Source: Hydrogenophaga sp. 2FB | Lineage (GTDB): Bacteria > Pseudomonadota > Gammaproteobacteria > Burkholderiales > Burkholderiaceae_C | Assembly: GCF_005503365.1 (NCBI RefSeq) | Contig: NZ_SCML01000001.1 | Span: 124,001-188,000, forward strand | DNA length: 64,000 nt | Direction of reading: 5' to 3' | In this document: piece by piece, positions 55,927 to 64,000 of the stretch | Layout of the letters: each line of letters opens with the position of its first letter | Position numbering within the stretch: the stretch's first letter is position 1 | Notes under the pieces: model-generated | The model's database searches: none | Seen by the model: only the letters and a program-made list of their open reading frames with translations | Told to the model about the DNA's origin: nothing | Position numbers and translations under genes: made by a program

Positions 55927-56324
55927 AATGCCCTCACTGCGGTGCCGCGAAGCTGGTGCACGGCACCCGCGATATGCCTTACACCTACAAAGGCGAGACC
56001 ACCCGCATTCCGGCCGTGATGGGGGACTTCTGCCCTGCTTGCGGCGAGGTGGTGCTCGAGGCGACGGAGTCCGCCCGCGTGAGTGCGGCCATGCTGGAGT
56101 TCAACAAACAGGTCAACGCGTCCGCTGTGGACCCGGCCTTCATCGTCCACGTCCGCAAGAAACTCGCGCTGGACCAACGCGAGACTGCCGAGATTTTTGG
56201 CGGCGGTGTCAATGCGTTTTCTCGCTATGAAAACGGCAAGACCAAACCACCGTTGGCGTTGGTGAAGTTGCTCAAGGTGCTGGATCGGCACCCGGAGTTG
56301 TTGAGCGAAGTTCGGGCGGCATGA
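55923..56324 (+). CDS. mqsA: MqsA-type antitoxin
   Basis: A 133-residue homologue of E. coli MqsA (131 residues). The zinc-binding cysteines are at exactly the same positions: Cys3, Cys6, Cys37 and Cys40. The N-terminal IPYT-type segment reads DMPYTYKG. The C-terminal helix-turn-helix reads LALDQRETAEIFGGGVNAFSR, with the DNA-contacting Asn and Arg of GGGVNAFSRYE in place, and KLLKVLDRHPELL at the end. It would bind DNA as a dimer and repress its own locus. The partner toxin is truncated, so it is a solitary antitoxin that may act only as a regulator. Confidence 0.93.
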   Translation: MKCPHCGAAKLVHGTRDMPYTYKGETTRIPAVMGDFCPACGEVVLEATESARVSAAMLEFNKQVNASAVDPAFIVHVRKKLALDQRETAEIFGGGVNAFSRYENGKTKPPLALVKLLKVLDRHPELLSEVRAA

Positions 56325-56341
56325 ACCGCGCCTGAACATCC

Positions 56342-56959
56342 TCAGCCGCGCAGCGGCAGCGCCAGACCGATGGCCACGAAGATGCCGCCGCAGACCTGGT
56401 TGAACCGCTTGCCCACCCGGCGCAGCCAGGGGCTGATGCGCGCGGCCATGCCGGCAATGAGCAGCTCGGTGATGGCCTCGACCAGCGCGAACGTGCCGGC
56501 CATGATCAGAAACTGCAGCAGCAGGCTGCGGTGCGGGTCGATGAACTGCGGCAGAAAGGCCGCGAAGAACAGGATGCCTTTGGGATTGGTCGCCGCGGAC
56601 AAGGCACCTTGCCGGAACAGCGACCAACCCGAACGCACGGGCTCCGCCGGGCCACCCGTGAGCTGCACGCCCACCGGCGGCGAGCGCCACACCTGGATGC
56701 CGAGCCACACGAGGTAGGCGCCACCGAACCACTTCAAGGCGGTGAGCCACACCAGCGAGGTCTGCAGCAGCGCACCGATGCCGAACATCGACAGCGCGAT
56801 GATCGCCACGAAGCCCAGCGTGCCGCCGAAGATGGTGAACAGCGTCTTGCGCTGGCCGTGCAGCACGCCGTGCGTGAGCGCGAGCAAGCCGTTGGGGCCG
56901 GGCGAGAGCGAGAGCCCGATGGCCGCGAGCAGGTAGATGAGCCAGGTGTCGATGTTCAT
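56342..56959 (-). CDS. LysE family amino acid/metabolite exporter
   Basis: A 205-residue membrane protein of the LysE/RhtB family with about six helices. The N-terminal signature LSLSPGPNGLLALTHGV and later AALSAATNPKGILFFAAFLPQFI are diagnostic. Such proteins export amino acids or homoserine lactones. ATG at 56959 was chosen since MNIDTWLIYLLAA is the usual start; an ATG three codons upstream is possible. It ends 17 bases from the convergent mqsA gene. Confidence 0.92.
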   Translation of the reverse strand: MNIDTWLIYLLAAIGLSLSPGPNGLLALTHGVLHGQRKTLFTIFGGTLGFVAIIALSMFGIGALLQTSLVWLTALKWFGGAYLVWLGIQVWRSPPVGVQLTGGPAEPVRSGWSLFRQGALSAATNPKGILFFAAFLPQFIDPHRSLLLQFLIMAGTFALVEAITELLIAGMAARISPWLRRVGKRFNQVCGGIFVAIGLALPLRG

Positions 56960-57002
56960 GGCGACCATGCTATCGCCAAGCACGCCATGCGTCTCCATGG
57001 CA

Positions 57003-60000
57003 TCAATGAAAATCCCGGCTCACGGTCGACAACCCGTTGAGCAAGGGCGTGAGGTCTTCCAGGTGGCCCGCGATGAGATTCGTCACCTCGCCTTCGCGCT
57101 GCCACTTGCCGCGCACCGCCAGCAGGCGTGCGTTCGTCAGCACCGCGCGCTGGCGCTCGCGCAGGTGGCGCCACACGATCACCTGCACCACACCGGTTTC
57201 GTCCTCCAGGCTCACGAACACCACGCCCGATGAGGTGCCAGGCTGCTGGCGCAAGGTGACGATGCCGCAGTGGCGCACCAGGCGGCCGTCGGGCGCGCTC
57301 TTGAGTTCTTCGGCGGTCATGAGGCGGCGCTTCTTCAATTCGGCCCGCAGCAGCGCGAGCGGGTGGCGGCGTAGGGTGAGACCCGTGCTGGCGTAGTCCC
57401 ACACGATGGCCTCGCCTTCGGGGGCTTCGGGCAGCGTCCATGGGGCCTCGTCCACCGGCGCGGTTTTCAGCAGGGCCGGTGCCGAACGCAATGCCGCGGC
57501 GTCCCACACCTGCTGGCGGCGGTGGCCGCTCAAGCCTGTGAGGGCATCGGCGGCGGCCAGGGCTTTCATCTGGGCTTGGTCGAGGTGGGCGCGGCGTGCG
57601 AGGTCTTGGGCGCTTTGGAGGGGACGTTGGGCGCGGGCATCCGTGATGCGCTTCGCCGTGTCGGCCTTGATGCCGGAGATGAGGTGCAGGCCCAGGCGAA
57701 CAGCCCTCTCCCGCGAGCGGGAGAGGGGGTCGGGCACGTCGCTCGGTGCATGGCTTTCTTCGATGGTGCTGTCCCATTCGCTGTGCAACACGTCCACTGG
57801 GTGCACGGTCACGCCGTGGCGTTGCGCGTCCTGCACCAGCTGGCTCGGCGTGTAGAAACCCATGGGCTGGCTGTTGAGCAAGGCGGTGAGGAATTCGGCC
57901 GGGTGGTGGCACTTGATCCAGGCGCTCACGTAGACCAGCAGCGCGAAGCTGGCGGCGTGGCTTTCGGGGAAGCCGTAGCTGGAGAAGCCTTTGATTTGCT
58001 CGAACACGCTGCGCGCGAATTCGGCGTCATAGCCGCGGTCGGTCATGCCCTTGACCAGGCGCTCTTCGTACTTGTGCAGGTTCCCGGTGCGCCGCCACGC
58101 GGCCATGGCACGGCGCAAGCCGTCCGCCTCACCGGGCGTGAACCCGGCAGCGAGCACGGCGATCTGCATGCACTGCTCCTGGAAGATGGGCACGCCCAGC
58201 GTACGCCCCAATGCCTCTTTCAATTCCGGCCCTGGGTAGCTCACCGGCTCTTTCTTCTGGCGCCGATTCAGGTACGGATGCACGGCCCCGCCCTGGATCG
58301 GCCCGGGCCGCACCAGCGCGACCTCTATCACCAGGTCGTAGTAGCAGCGCGGCCTCAGACGCGGCAACATGCTCATCTGCGCGCGGCTCTCGATCTGGAA
58401 CACGCCCACGGTGTCGGCGGCGCAGATCATGTCGTAGGTCGCCTCGTCGCCGCGGGTCGCATCCGGCATGGTGAAGACGCGGCTTTCTTTCTCGCTGATC
58501 AAGGCCATGGCCTTGCGCAAGGCGGTCAGCATGCCCAGCGCGAGCACGTCCACCTTGAGCAAGCCCACGGCATCCAGGTCGTCCTTGTCCCACTCGATCA
58601 CGGTGCGGTCCTTCATGGTGGCATTCTCGATCGGCACCAGGCGCGAGAGCGGCAACTGCGTGAGCACGAAGCCACCAGTGTGCTGCGACAGGTGGCGCGG
58701 AAATCCCATGAGCTGCGAGGTGAGTTCCAGCAGCTGGCGCACGATCAGGCTCTGTGGGTCGAGCCCGGCCTCCTGCAAGCGCTCGGGCGCGATGGCGTGC
58801 CCGTCCCACCAGCGCGATTGCCTGGCCAACGCGTCGAGCGTGCCCTGCGCAAAGCCCAGCGCCTTGCCCACGTCGCGCAAGGCGCTGCGCGGGCGGTAGC
58901 TGATGACGGCGGCGGTGAGCGCGGCGCGTTCACGACCGTATTTTTCGTACAGGTGCTGGATCACCTCTTCGCGCCGTTCGTGCTCGAAGTCCACATCGAT
59001 GTCGGGCGGCTCGTTGCGCTCCTTCGAGATGAAGCGTTCGAACAGCAGGCCCGTTTCGTCCGGGTTCACCTCGGTGATGCGCAAGCAGTAGCACACCACG
59101 CTGTTGGCTGCCGAGCCTCGGCCCTGGCACAGGATGTCCTTCGAACGCGCGAAAGCCACGATGTCGTGCACCGTCAGGAAGTAGTGTTCGTACGCCATGT
59201 CGGCGATCAGCGCGAGTTCGTGCTCGATCTGCTGGATGCGCTGCGCAGGTATGCCCTGTGGCCAGCGCGTGGCCGCACCCTCCCACGCCAGCCGGCGCAA
59301 GTAACTCGTGGGCGTCTCGCCCTCGGGCACCACTTCGCTGGGGTACTGGTAGCGCAATTCGTTGAGCGAGAACTGGCAGCGCGCGGCCACCACGCGTGTT
59401 TCGGTCAGCAGTTCGTCGGGGTACAGCTGGGCCAGCGTCAGGCGCGATCGCAGGTGCTGCTCGGCACTGGGCTCCAGCGCGAAGCCGCACTCGGTAAGCG
59501 GTTTGCCGATGCGCGTGGCGGTGAGCACGTCGTGCAGCGGCTTGCGCGAGCGCACGTGCATGCGCACGTCGCCCACGGCCACCAGCGGCACGGCCGTGAG
59601 CGCGCTGCTCTGGCGCAAACGGTGCAGGCGCATTTCATCGTCGAACCGGCGCAGTTGCTCCACGCCCAGCCAGCAACGGCCCATGAAGTGTTGCAACAGC
59701 CAACGCGCGACGGTGTCCATCTGGTCCTGATCGCTGCCAGGGTTGGGCACCGCGATCACCACGCAATCGGCCAGGGCGTCGGCGTTGATGTTGTTCCGCG
59801 TCAGGTGGTAGGTACCCTTGGGCGCACTGCGGCGCAGGTGCGTGATGAACTCGCACAGGTTGCCGTAGCCGTTGAGGTTGCAGGCCAGCACGACCAGGGT
59901 GAAGGGGGTGTCGCACTGCACGCGGAACTGGCTGCCGACCAACAACGTCAAGGCCTGCGCTTTCGCGGCCACGTGCGCGCGCACCACGCCGGCCAGGGAG

Positions 60001-60143
60001 CATTCGTCCACCAGTGCCAACGCGCTGTAGCCCAACGCTTTCGCGCGGTCGACCAGCTCCTCCGGGCGGCTCGCGCCGCGCAGGAAGCTGAAGTTGGAGA
60101 GGCAACGCAGCTCGGCGTAGTCGGGCAGGACAGCCGTACTCAT
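57003..60143 (-). CDS. dnaE2: Error-prone DNA polymerase DnaE2 (ImuC)
   Basis: A 1046-residue C-family polymerase, the catalytic enzyme of SOS mutagenesis in the ImuABC system. The PHP domain begins ELRCLSNFSFLRGASRPEELV; the polymerase active-site motif PPDIDVDFEHERREEV lies near residue 385, and GRGSAANSVVCYCL precedes it. C-terminal helix-hairpin-helix and OB domain (IVTLRQQPGTSSGVVFVSLE) are present. Length matches DnaE2 and is shorter than replicative DnaE1. Its ATG overlaps the imuB stop (ATGA at 60140-60143). SOS control comes from the LexA box upstream of imuA. Confidence 0.95.
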   Translation of the reverse strand: MSTAVLPDYAELRCLSNFSFLRGASRPEELVDRAKALGYSALALVDECSLAGVVRAHVAAKAQALTLLVGSQFRVQCDTPFTLVVLACNLNGYGNLCEFITHLRRSAPKGTYHLTRNNINADALADCVVIAVPNPGSDQDQMDTVARWLLQHFMGRCWLGVEQLRRFDDEMRLHRLRQSSALTAVPLVAVGDVRMHVRSRKPLHDVLTATRIGKPLTECGFALEPSAEQHLRSRLTLAQLYPDELLTETRVVAARCQFSLNELRYQYPSEVVPEGETPTSYLRRLAWEGAATRWPQGIPAQRIQQIEHELALIADMAYEHYFLTVHDIVAFARSKDILCQGRGSAANSVVCYCLRITEVNPDETGLLFERFISKERNEPPDIDVDFEHERREEVIQHLYEKYGRERAALTAAVISYRPRSALRDVGKALGFAQGTLDALARQSRWWDGHAIAPERLQEAGLDPQSLIVRQLLELTSQLMGFPRHLSQHTGGFVLTQLPLSRLVPIENATMKDRTVIEWDKDDLDAVGLLKVDVLALGMLTALRKAMALISEKESRVFTMPDATRGDEATYDMICAADTVGVFQIESRAQMSMLPRLRPRCYYDLVIEVALVRPGPIQGGAVHPYLNRRQKKEPVSYPGPELKEALGRTLGVPIFQEQCMQIAVLAAGFTPGEADGLRRAMAAWRRTGNLHKYEERLVKGMTDRGYDAEFARSVFEQIKGFSSYGFPESHAASFALLVYVSAWIKCHHPAEFLTALLNSQPMGFYTPSQLVQDAQRHGVTVHPVDVLHSEWDSTIEESHAPSDVPDPLSRSRERAVRLGLHLISGIKADTAKRITDARAQRPLQSAQDLARRAHLDQAQMKALAAADALTGLSGHRRQQVWDAAALRSAPALLKTAPVDEAPWTLPEAPEGEAIVWDYASTGLTLRRHPLALLRAELKKRRLMTAEELKSAPDGRLVRHCGIVTLRQQPGTSSGVVFVSLEDETGVVQVIVWRHLRERQRAVLTNARLLAVRGKWQREGEVTNLIAGHLEDLTPLLNGLSTVSRDFH

Positions 60144-61453
60144 GCAAAGTGCCCATGCAAAAACCACGCAGGCGCCCCGTCCAGCCGCGTCTGGAACACC
60201 CACAACACCCCCGCCTGCGCGGACAAGGCCACCCAGTAATCGCGCACCACGTTGCGCATGCGGTCTTCCTCGCCAACACGGTCCCACCAGCCACCTTCCA
60301 CGCGCTGCGGGCCGATCAGCAGCATCAACTCGCCGAGGTACAACGGCCGGTGATCGCGCACCAGCAACTTCAGCGGCGCGGGCAACAGGAACCCAGGCTG
60401 CGGCAGATCGGTGCCGGGCGCGCCTTTGCGCGGCAACGGCAACGCAGCGCTCTGCCAGCGGCACATCCACTCCGGTCGATGGTCTTCGCACAACACTGGG
60501 CGCAGCACGCGCTGCGGTCCCAGGCGCGCGGCCAGCCGCTCCAGCACCAGGCCCAGCGCCTCGCCCTGTTGCACCGTGTCGGGCAACAGGGCGCCACTCA
60601 CGTCGCGCAGTGGCTTCACCTCGGTGGCCACCAGCCGCAGATCGCCCACCGGCGCGAGCAGTTGCACCCGCGCCAGGTGCTCGGTCAGCAGGCGGCACAG
60701 GTGCGTGGTGTCGCGCGTGGGCTCTGCCGTGCGGATGGTGATCTCGCCGCCCTCGCCCGCCGCGCGCGCGCGCATCGCGTCGTGCGCCCAGTGCAGCGTG
60801 AAGGCCGTGACGCCCGCGCGCCGGGCAAACAGCCAGGCACTGAGCACGCGCAGCAGGCGTTGCGCGCCAAACACCAGGGCCGGCGCCTGCTCCACGCGCG
60901 CCATGAGTTCGAGCCGCTCTTCGAAGTGCTCGGGCAGTGCCACCCATTCGTGCACCTCGGGCGCCAGGCCATAGGCCTGGTCGAGCGCGTGCAGGAGCTG
61001 TTGATCGAAGCGCCGGCTCACGCCTCCCCGCGGCAAGGCGCGCACATCGCCCAGCGTGCGGCAACCGACGTGTTCGAGCGTGAGCCGGTGCGGGTGCACC
61101 GCGCTCAGCGTCTCCATGGGCAAGGTATCGAGCCGGTCCGCCAGCGGTGGCGTCACGCCGTTTGCGACACCGGCGCGCGCCAGTGCCAGCGCGGCCAGGC
61201 CGTTGGGCGCCCAGGCCAGGCGGTCCACGCCCAGCGCGTGCGCCTCGGTCCGCACGCGCTCGCACAGCGCCCGCCGCCCGCCGAACAGGCGCACGCTGGC
61301 GGCCAGCTCCATCAGCACGGCTTCGTCGGCCAGCGCCACGCGCGGCGTGAACTGCAACGCCCACAACGCCAGCGCGCGCTGCGCCACGGCGTCAGTGGGT
61401 GGGGCTGCCGTGCCGTTGCTGGGAGAAATGGGCAGGAGCGCGCACCACAACAT
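60140..61453 (-). CDS. imuB: ImuB, inactive Y-family polymerase-like protein
   Basis: A 437-residue protein of the Y-family-like ImuB group, which tethers DnaE2 to the sliding clamp and is catalytically dead. It begins LWCALLPIS, then ALWALQFTPRVALADEAVLMELAASVRLFGG, cut, where true Y-polymerases carry acidic catalytic residues. Finger/palm helix LGVDRLAWAPNGLAALALARA and a little-finger-like region follow. It overlaps imuA by 62 bases and dnaE2 by four, forming a tightly coupled operon. Confidence 0.88.
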   Translation of the reverse strand: MLWCALLPISPSNGTAAPPTDAVAQRALALWALQFTPRVALADEAVLMELAASVRLFGGRRALCERVRTEAHALGVDRLAWAPNGLAALALARAGVANGVTPPLADRLDTLPMETLSAVHPHRLTLEHVGCRTLGDVRALPRGGVSRRFDQQLLHALDQAYGLAPEVHEWVALPEHFEERLELMARVEQAPALVFGAQRLLRVLSAWLFARRAGVTAFTLHWAHDAMRARAAGEGGEITIRTAEPTRDTTHLCRLLTEHLARVQLLAPVGDLRLVATEVKPLRDVSGALLPDTVQQGEALGLVLERLAARLGPQRVLRPVLCEDHRPEWMCRWQSAALPLPRKGAPGTDLPQPGFLLPAPLKLLVRDHRPLYLGELMLLIGPQRVEGGWWDRVGEEDRMRNVVRDYWVALSAQAGVLWVFQTRLDGAPAWFLHGHFA

Positions 61454-62291
61454 GGCCGTTGCTCTCCTTCTCTGTGTGCGAGGACATGAGCGCCGCGCCG
61501 GGCCGTTCCCAAGCAAGCTCGCACCGCAGCCCGCAGGGCAAAGGTACTCCGGTGAGCCGGCTGGGCTGGCGCATGCGTGGCGTGAGGATGTCGGACAGCG
61601 CGCCCGGCACCGAGGCCAGGCGCAGCGTGTGCTCCAGCGGCGGCCCTTTGCGCTTGACGATGTCGACGTGCAGCATCCAGTCGATGTCCACCCGGGCCTG
61701 CAGCCGCAGCGGCGCGGCCGACGACTCGCGCAGCGCAGCCAGGGGCCGGCACACGAAGACCGGCGCCTCGAAGCCGGTGGCCAGCACCTGCAAGCGGCGG
61801 ATCTGCGCCGCCCTGGCTTGCGGCAACCAGGCCACCAGCGCGCCGCAGGCCTGGGCCTTGATGAGTTGTTCGGCCGACCACAGACGCTCGGCCGCGGTGT
61901 CGGCCCGCACCCAGACCAGCTGGCGCTCGTCGATGCCGTCAAAGCGCAGGCCTGGCAGGTGCGGCGGCATCGGCGGGCCCACCAGCACCACCGGCCGCCC
62001 GGCCCTGCAGATGTGGCGCAACGCTGGCCCAAGCAGGCGCCATTCCAGCGTGCCGCTGTGCGGCGTGAGGATTTCGGTCAGCCCATGGCCGGGCCAGCCG
62101 CCGCCGGGCAACTGCGCGTCCAGGGCGGCGAAGCCGCTGGGCCACACGGTCGAGACGGCTGTGCCGAGTTGGTCACCACGCCACAACGCCGCCGCCACGG
62201 CCGCCGACCAGCCACCCGCGGAAGGCGGCGGGCGAACGGGTTGGGGGGCCGGGGACAGATCGTCCTCCTGGCAGGAAAAGGCGGGCTGCAT
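61392..62291 (-). CDS. imuA: ImuA, translesion synthesis-associated RecA/SulA-like protein
   Basis: A 299-residue ImuA homologue, first gene of the SOS mutagenesis operon. It has a RecA-like central fold: GFAALDAQLPGGGWPGHGLTEIL, where Walker A is degenerate, then GTLEWRLLGPALRHI and PVVLVGPPMPPHLP. ImuA assists ImuB/DnaE2 during translesion synthesis. The ATG at 62291 is chosen; a TTG four codons upstream is less likely. A perfect LexA box sits 14-33 bases upstream. Confidence 0.88.
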   Translation of the reverse strand: MQPAFSCQEDDLSPAPQPVRPPPSAGGWSAAVAAALWRGDQLGTAVSTVWPSGFAALDAQLPGGGWPGHGLTEILTPHSGTLEWRLLGPALRHICRAGRPVVLVGPPMPPHLPGLRFDGIDERQLVWVRADTAAERLWSAEQLIKAQACGALVAWLPQARAAQIRRLQVLATGFEAPVFVCRPLAALRESSAAPLRLQARVDIDWMLHVDIVKRKGPPLEHTLRLASVPGALSDILTPRMRQPSRLTGVPLPCGLRCELAWERPGAALMSSHTEKESNGHVVVRAPAHFSQQRHGSPTH

Positions 62292-62304
62292 GTTGAAACT
62301 CAAA

Positions 62305-62324
62305 TACTGTATTCATGTACAGTA
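62305..62324. promoter_or_regulatory. LexA box (SOS box)
   Basis: TACTGTATTCATGTACAGTA is a CTGT-N8-ACAG LexA site with flanking T and A extending the dyad. It lies directly upstream of imuA, so the imuA-imuB-dnaE2 operon is expected to be SOS-induced. The divergent gene at 62463 is 139 bases away and could also be affected. Confidence 0.92.
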
Positions 62325-62462
62325 TATGAAAGTCAAACTGCCGTCCAGCTGGGTTTACAGAGACCTTCATTGACCGTGGGAAGATGCGCGAACAGCCTGC
62401 AGTAAGGTAACTACCCGCCCAAGGCAACCGTTGCGAACGCAGCACCATTCAGGAGAGTCTGC

Positions 62463-62981
62463 ATGCCTAGAAAAGACTTTGAAGCCGAAATGACCAAGCT
62501 CGAAAAAGAGCTTGAAGAATTCGAACGCTGGGAAGCGGCGAATCCTGCTGCTGGCGACTGGGCGTCTGCCAAGTTGGCGGGTGCCACGATCAACAGCGTT
62601 TACACCGGCATGGAGACCATTCTGGAAGCGGTTCTCAAACGGACCGACCTGCCCCACGAACAGGACCAGGCGTACCACGCGCGTTTGATCAAGGCCGCAG
62701 CAACCGCCACCGAAACGCGCGATGCGCTGATCAGCGAAGCGCTGCGTGCGCTGCTGGATGACTTGCGCGGCTTTCTCCACATGGGCCGAAGGCTCTACGG
62801 CAGCGAGATCGACCCGGACCGCGCCAGGCTCGTGCTGCACCACGCCCAGAAGGCCGCCCCGGTGTTCCGCCAGGAAATGGCGCTGGCCATCACGGCACTG
62901 GAAGAAGCGCAGGCCATTGCCGAGGCTGAGCGGCTGGAATCCAGGAAGTCCGAGAGCCACACCAAGAAGCGCTCCGGCTGA
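62463..62981 (+). CDS. Hypothetical protein, possibly a degenerate HEPN/HepT-like protein
   Basis: A 172-residue, charged, helical protein starting after AGGAGAG. The first 30 residues (MTKLEKELEEFERWEAAN) look coiled-coil. The central part (INSVYTGMETILEAVLKR and LLDDLRGFLHMGRRLYG) resembles HepT-like HEPN ribonucleases in layout; where active members have an R-x4-6-H motif such as FRHFFRHAYG, this protein reads FLHMGRRLYG, so the catalytic pair seems lost. The family assignment is tentative. No nucleotidyltransferase (MntA-type antitoxin) partner is adjacent. It is divergent from the SOS operon. Confidence 0.5.
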   Translation: MPRKDFEAEMTKLEKELEEFERWEAANPAAGDWASAKLAGATINSVYTGMETILEAVLKRTDLPHEQDQAYHARLIKAAATATETRDALISEALRALLDDLRGFLHMGRRLYGSEIDPDRARLVLHHAQKAAPVFRQEMALAITALEEAQAIAEAERLESRKSESHTKKRSG

Positions 62982-63002
62982 CGGTGCGGCCTCAGCAGTC
63001 CC

Positions 63003-64000
63003 TCACACCGCCTGCCCCAACCGCCCCACGCCTTCCTCGATCTTCTCCAGCCCCACGGTGGCGAAGCTCAGCCGCAGCGTGGCGTGGTCGGGGTGGTTGG
63101 CGTAAAACGGCGCGCCCGGCACGAAGGCCACGCCTTTGTCGATCGCGCGCTTGGCGAATTCGCCGCCGTCCTTCACCTTGCCGCCCGCGCCCGTGAGCCG
63201 GGCCCAGACGAACAGGCCGCCCTGCGGCTGCACGAACTCGATCGCATCGCCCAGTTCACGGCGCAGCGCGTTGCCCATGGTGGCCGCGCGCTCGGCGTAC
63301 ACCGTGCGCACCTTGTCCAGGGTGGCCGGCATGCGGCCGGCCTTGAGGTATTGCGCGGCGGTGGCCTGCGCGAAGGTGCTGGTGTGCGCGTCGCTGAACT
63401 GCTTGCACATGGTGGCCTTGGCCAGCAGTTCGGCCGGGCCCACCATCCAGCCCACGCGCAGCCCCGGGCTGAGCACCTTGCTCAAGCTGCCGCAATGCAC
63501 CAGCCGCTCGCGGCTGCCGGGCACGGTGGGGCTCAGCGCGAGCAGGCTGGGCGGTGGCGCGGCGCCAAAGTACAGGTCGCCGTACGGGTCGTCTTCCACG
63601 ATCAGCGTGTTGTGCTTCACCGCCATCGCCAGCACGGCCTTGCGGCGCGCCAGGTTGAGCAAGGCACCGCTGGGGTTGCCGAAGGTGGGGATCAGGTAGA
63701 CGAACTTGGGTTTGTGCTCGGCGATGAGTTGCTCGAGTACATCGGTCTTCACGCCATCGCCATCCACCGGCGCGCTGATGAGTTCGGCGCCGTAGAGGCG
63801 GAAGCATTGAATGGTGGCCAGGAAGGTCGGGCCTTCGACGATGACTTTGTCACCGGGCGAGATCAGCGTCTTGCCCAGCAGGTCCAGCGCCTGCTGGCTG
63901 CCGGTGGTGACGATGAGGTCGTTCGCGGCCACGTCCTTCGCACCCTTGCTGGCCATGAAGGCGGCGAGCTGTTCGCGCAGGGGCTGGTAGCCCTCCGTCG
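63003..64000 (-). CDS. PLP-dependent class I/II aminotransferase (5' end outside window)
   Basis: The last 332 residues of an aminotransferase of the 2-aminoadipate/MocR-aminotransferase type; the 5' end is beyond position 64000. Visible motifs: TEGYQPLREQLAAFM at the edge, VTTGSQQALDLLGKTL, PTFGNPSGALLNLARRKA, VEDDPYGDLYFG and the PLP lysine in CGSLSKVLSPGLRVGWMVG. The type interconverts amino acids and 2-oxo acids (2-aminoadipate, aromatic or branched). It ends 21 bases after the hypothetical gene on the opposite strand. Confidence 0.9.
   Translation of the reverse strand, partial: TEGYQPLREQLAAFMASKGAKDVAANDLIVTTGSQQALDLLGKTLISPGDKVIVEGPTFLATIQCFRLYGAELISAPVDGDGVKTDVLEQLIAEHKPKFVYLIPTFGNPSGALLNLARRKAVLAMAVKHNTLIVEDDPYGDLYFGAAPPPSLLALSPTVPGSRERLVHCGSLSKVLSPGLRVGWMVGPAELLAKATMCKQFSDAHTSTFAQATAAQYLKAGRMPATLDKVRTVYAERAATMGNALRRELGDAIEFVQPQGGLFVWARLTGAGGKVKDGGEFAKRAIDKGVAFVPGAPFYANHPDHATLRLSFATVGLEKIEEGVGRLGQAV

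Noticed and set aside
57522..60239. A 905-codon open frame opposite dnaE2
   Set aside because: Antisense shadow of a well-supported polymerase gene, with His/Gln-rich composition.

Overview
The window looks like a chromosomal segment of a GC-rich betaproteobacterium of the order Burkholderiales, most likely family Comamonadaceae (Hydrogenophaga/Acidovorax-like). The evidence is the high GC content, the many periplasmic receptors of the tripartite tricarboxylate transporter (TTT, 'Bug') family, the tig-clpP-clpX-lon block followed by tRNA-Gly/Cys/Gly, and an imuA-imuB-dnaE2 mutagenesis operon. No plasmid, phage, CRISPR array or intact insertion sequence was seen. The genus is inferred, not proven.

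Left part (1-13.6 kb): a plus-strand catabolic operon encodes a two-subunit fumarase/tartrate-dehydratase-type hydratase (first subunit cut by the window edge), a TTT receptor, an amidohydrolase, a flavin reductase, an HpcH/HpaI aldolase and a two-domain cupin. It ends at a strong hairpin. Facing it on the minus strand are an IclR regulator, a ketopantoate-reductase-like enzyme and a TTT receptor. Next comes the lower beta-ketoadipate pathway (pcaI, pcaJ, pcaF) with a short-chain dehydrogenase and a TTT receptor, divergent from a PcaR-type IclR regulator across an inverted-repeat operator. A thiolase 3' remnant lies between the IclR gene and the TTT receptor.

Housekeeping block (13.8-20.3 kb): tRNA-Gly, tRNA-Cys and tRNA-Gly with near-identical terminators, then lon (with a heat-shock-type promoter), clpX, clpP and tig, all on the minus strand.

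Middle (20.5-37.4 kb): a LysR gene is divergent from a nine-kilobase operon: TTT receptor, Ldh-type dehydrogenase, aldehyde dehydrogenase, cupin, VOC protein, second TTT receptor, a DctP-like protein without a signal peptide, and an FAH hydrolase. After a tRNA-Leu comes a TAXI-TRAP uptake locus with an Asp/Glu/hydantoin-type racemase and a class III aminotransferase, divergent from a D-amino-acid-dehydrogenase-like FAD enzyme and a LysR regulator. This suggests uptake and turnover of an amino or keto acid. A palindromic, probably dispersed, repeat fills 37.08-37.34 kb.

Right part (37.4-64 kb): an RND efflux pair, an isolated HpnC-type squalene synthase, a yeast-type cytosine deaminase, an MscS channel, an AraC regulator, an OsmC protein, two methyltransferases and a type II NADH dehydrogenase. 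A gamma-glutamyltransferase/TTT pair is divergent from a LysR gene. Then come a cheW-MCP pair with a FliA-like promoter, an EVE protein, a solitary MqsA antitoxin next to a truncated mqsR toxin, a LysE exporter, the SOS-regulated imuA-imuB-dnaE2 operon with a perfect LexA box, a possible degenerate HEPN protein, and an aminotransferase cut by the window edge. Six TTT receptors occur without any TTT membrane genes, so they must rely on permeases encoded elsewhere.
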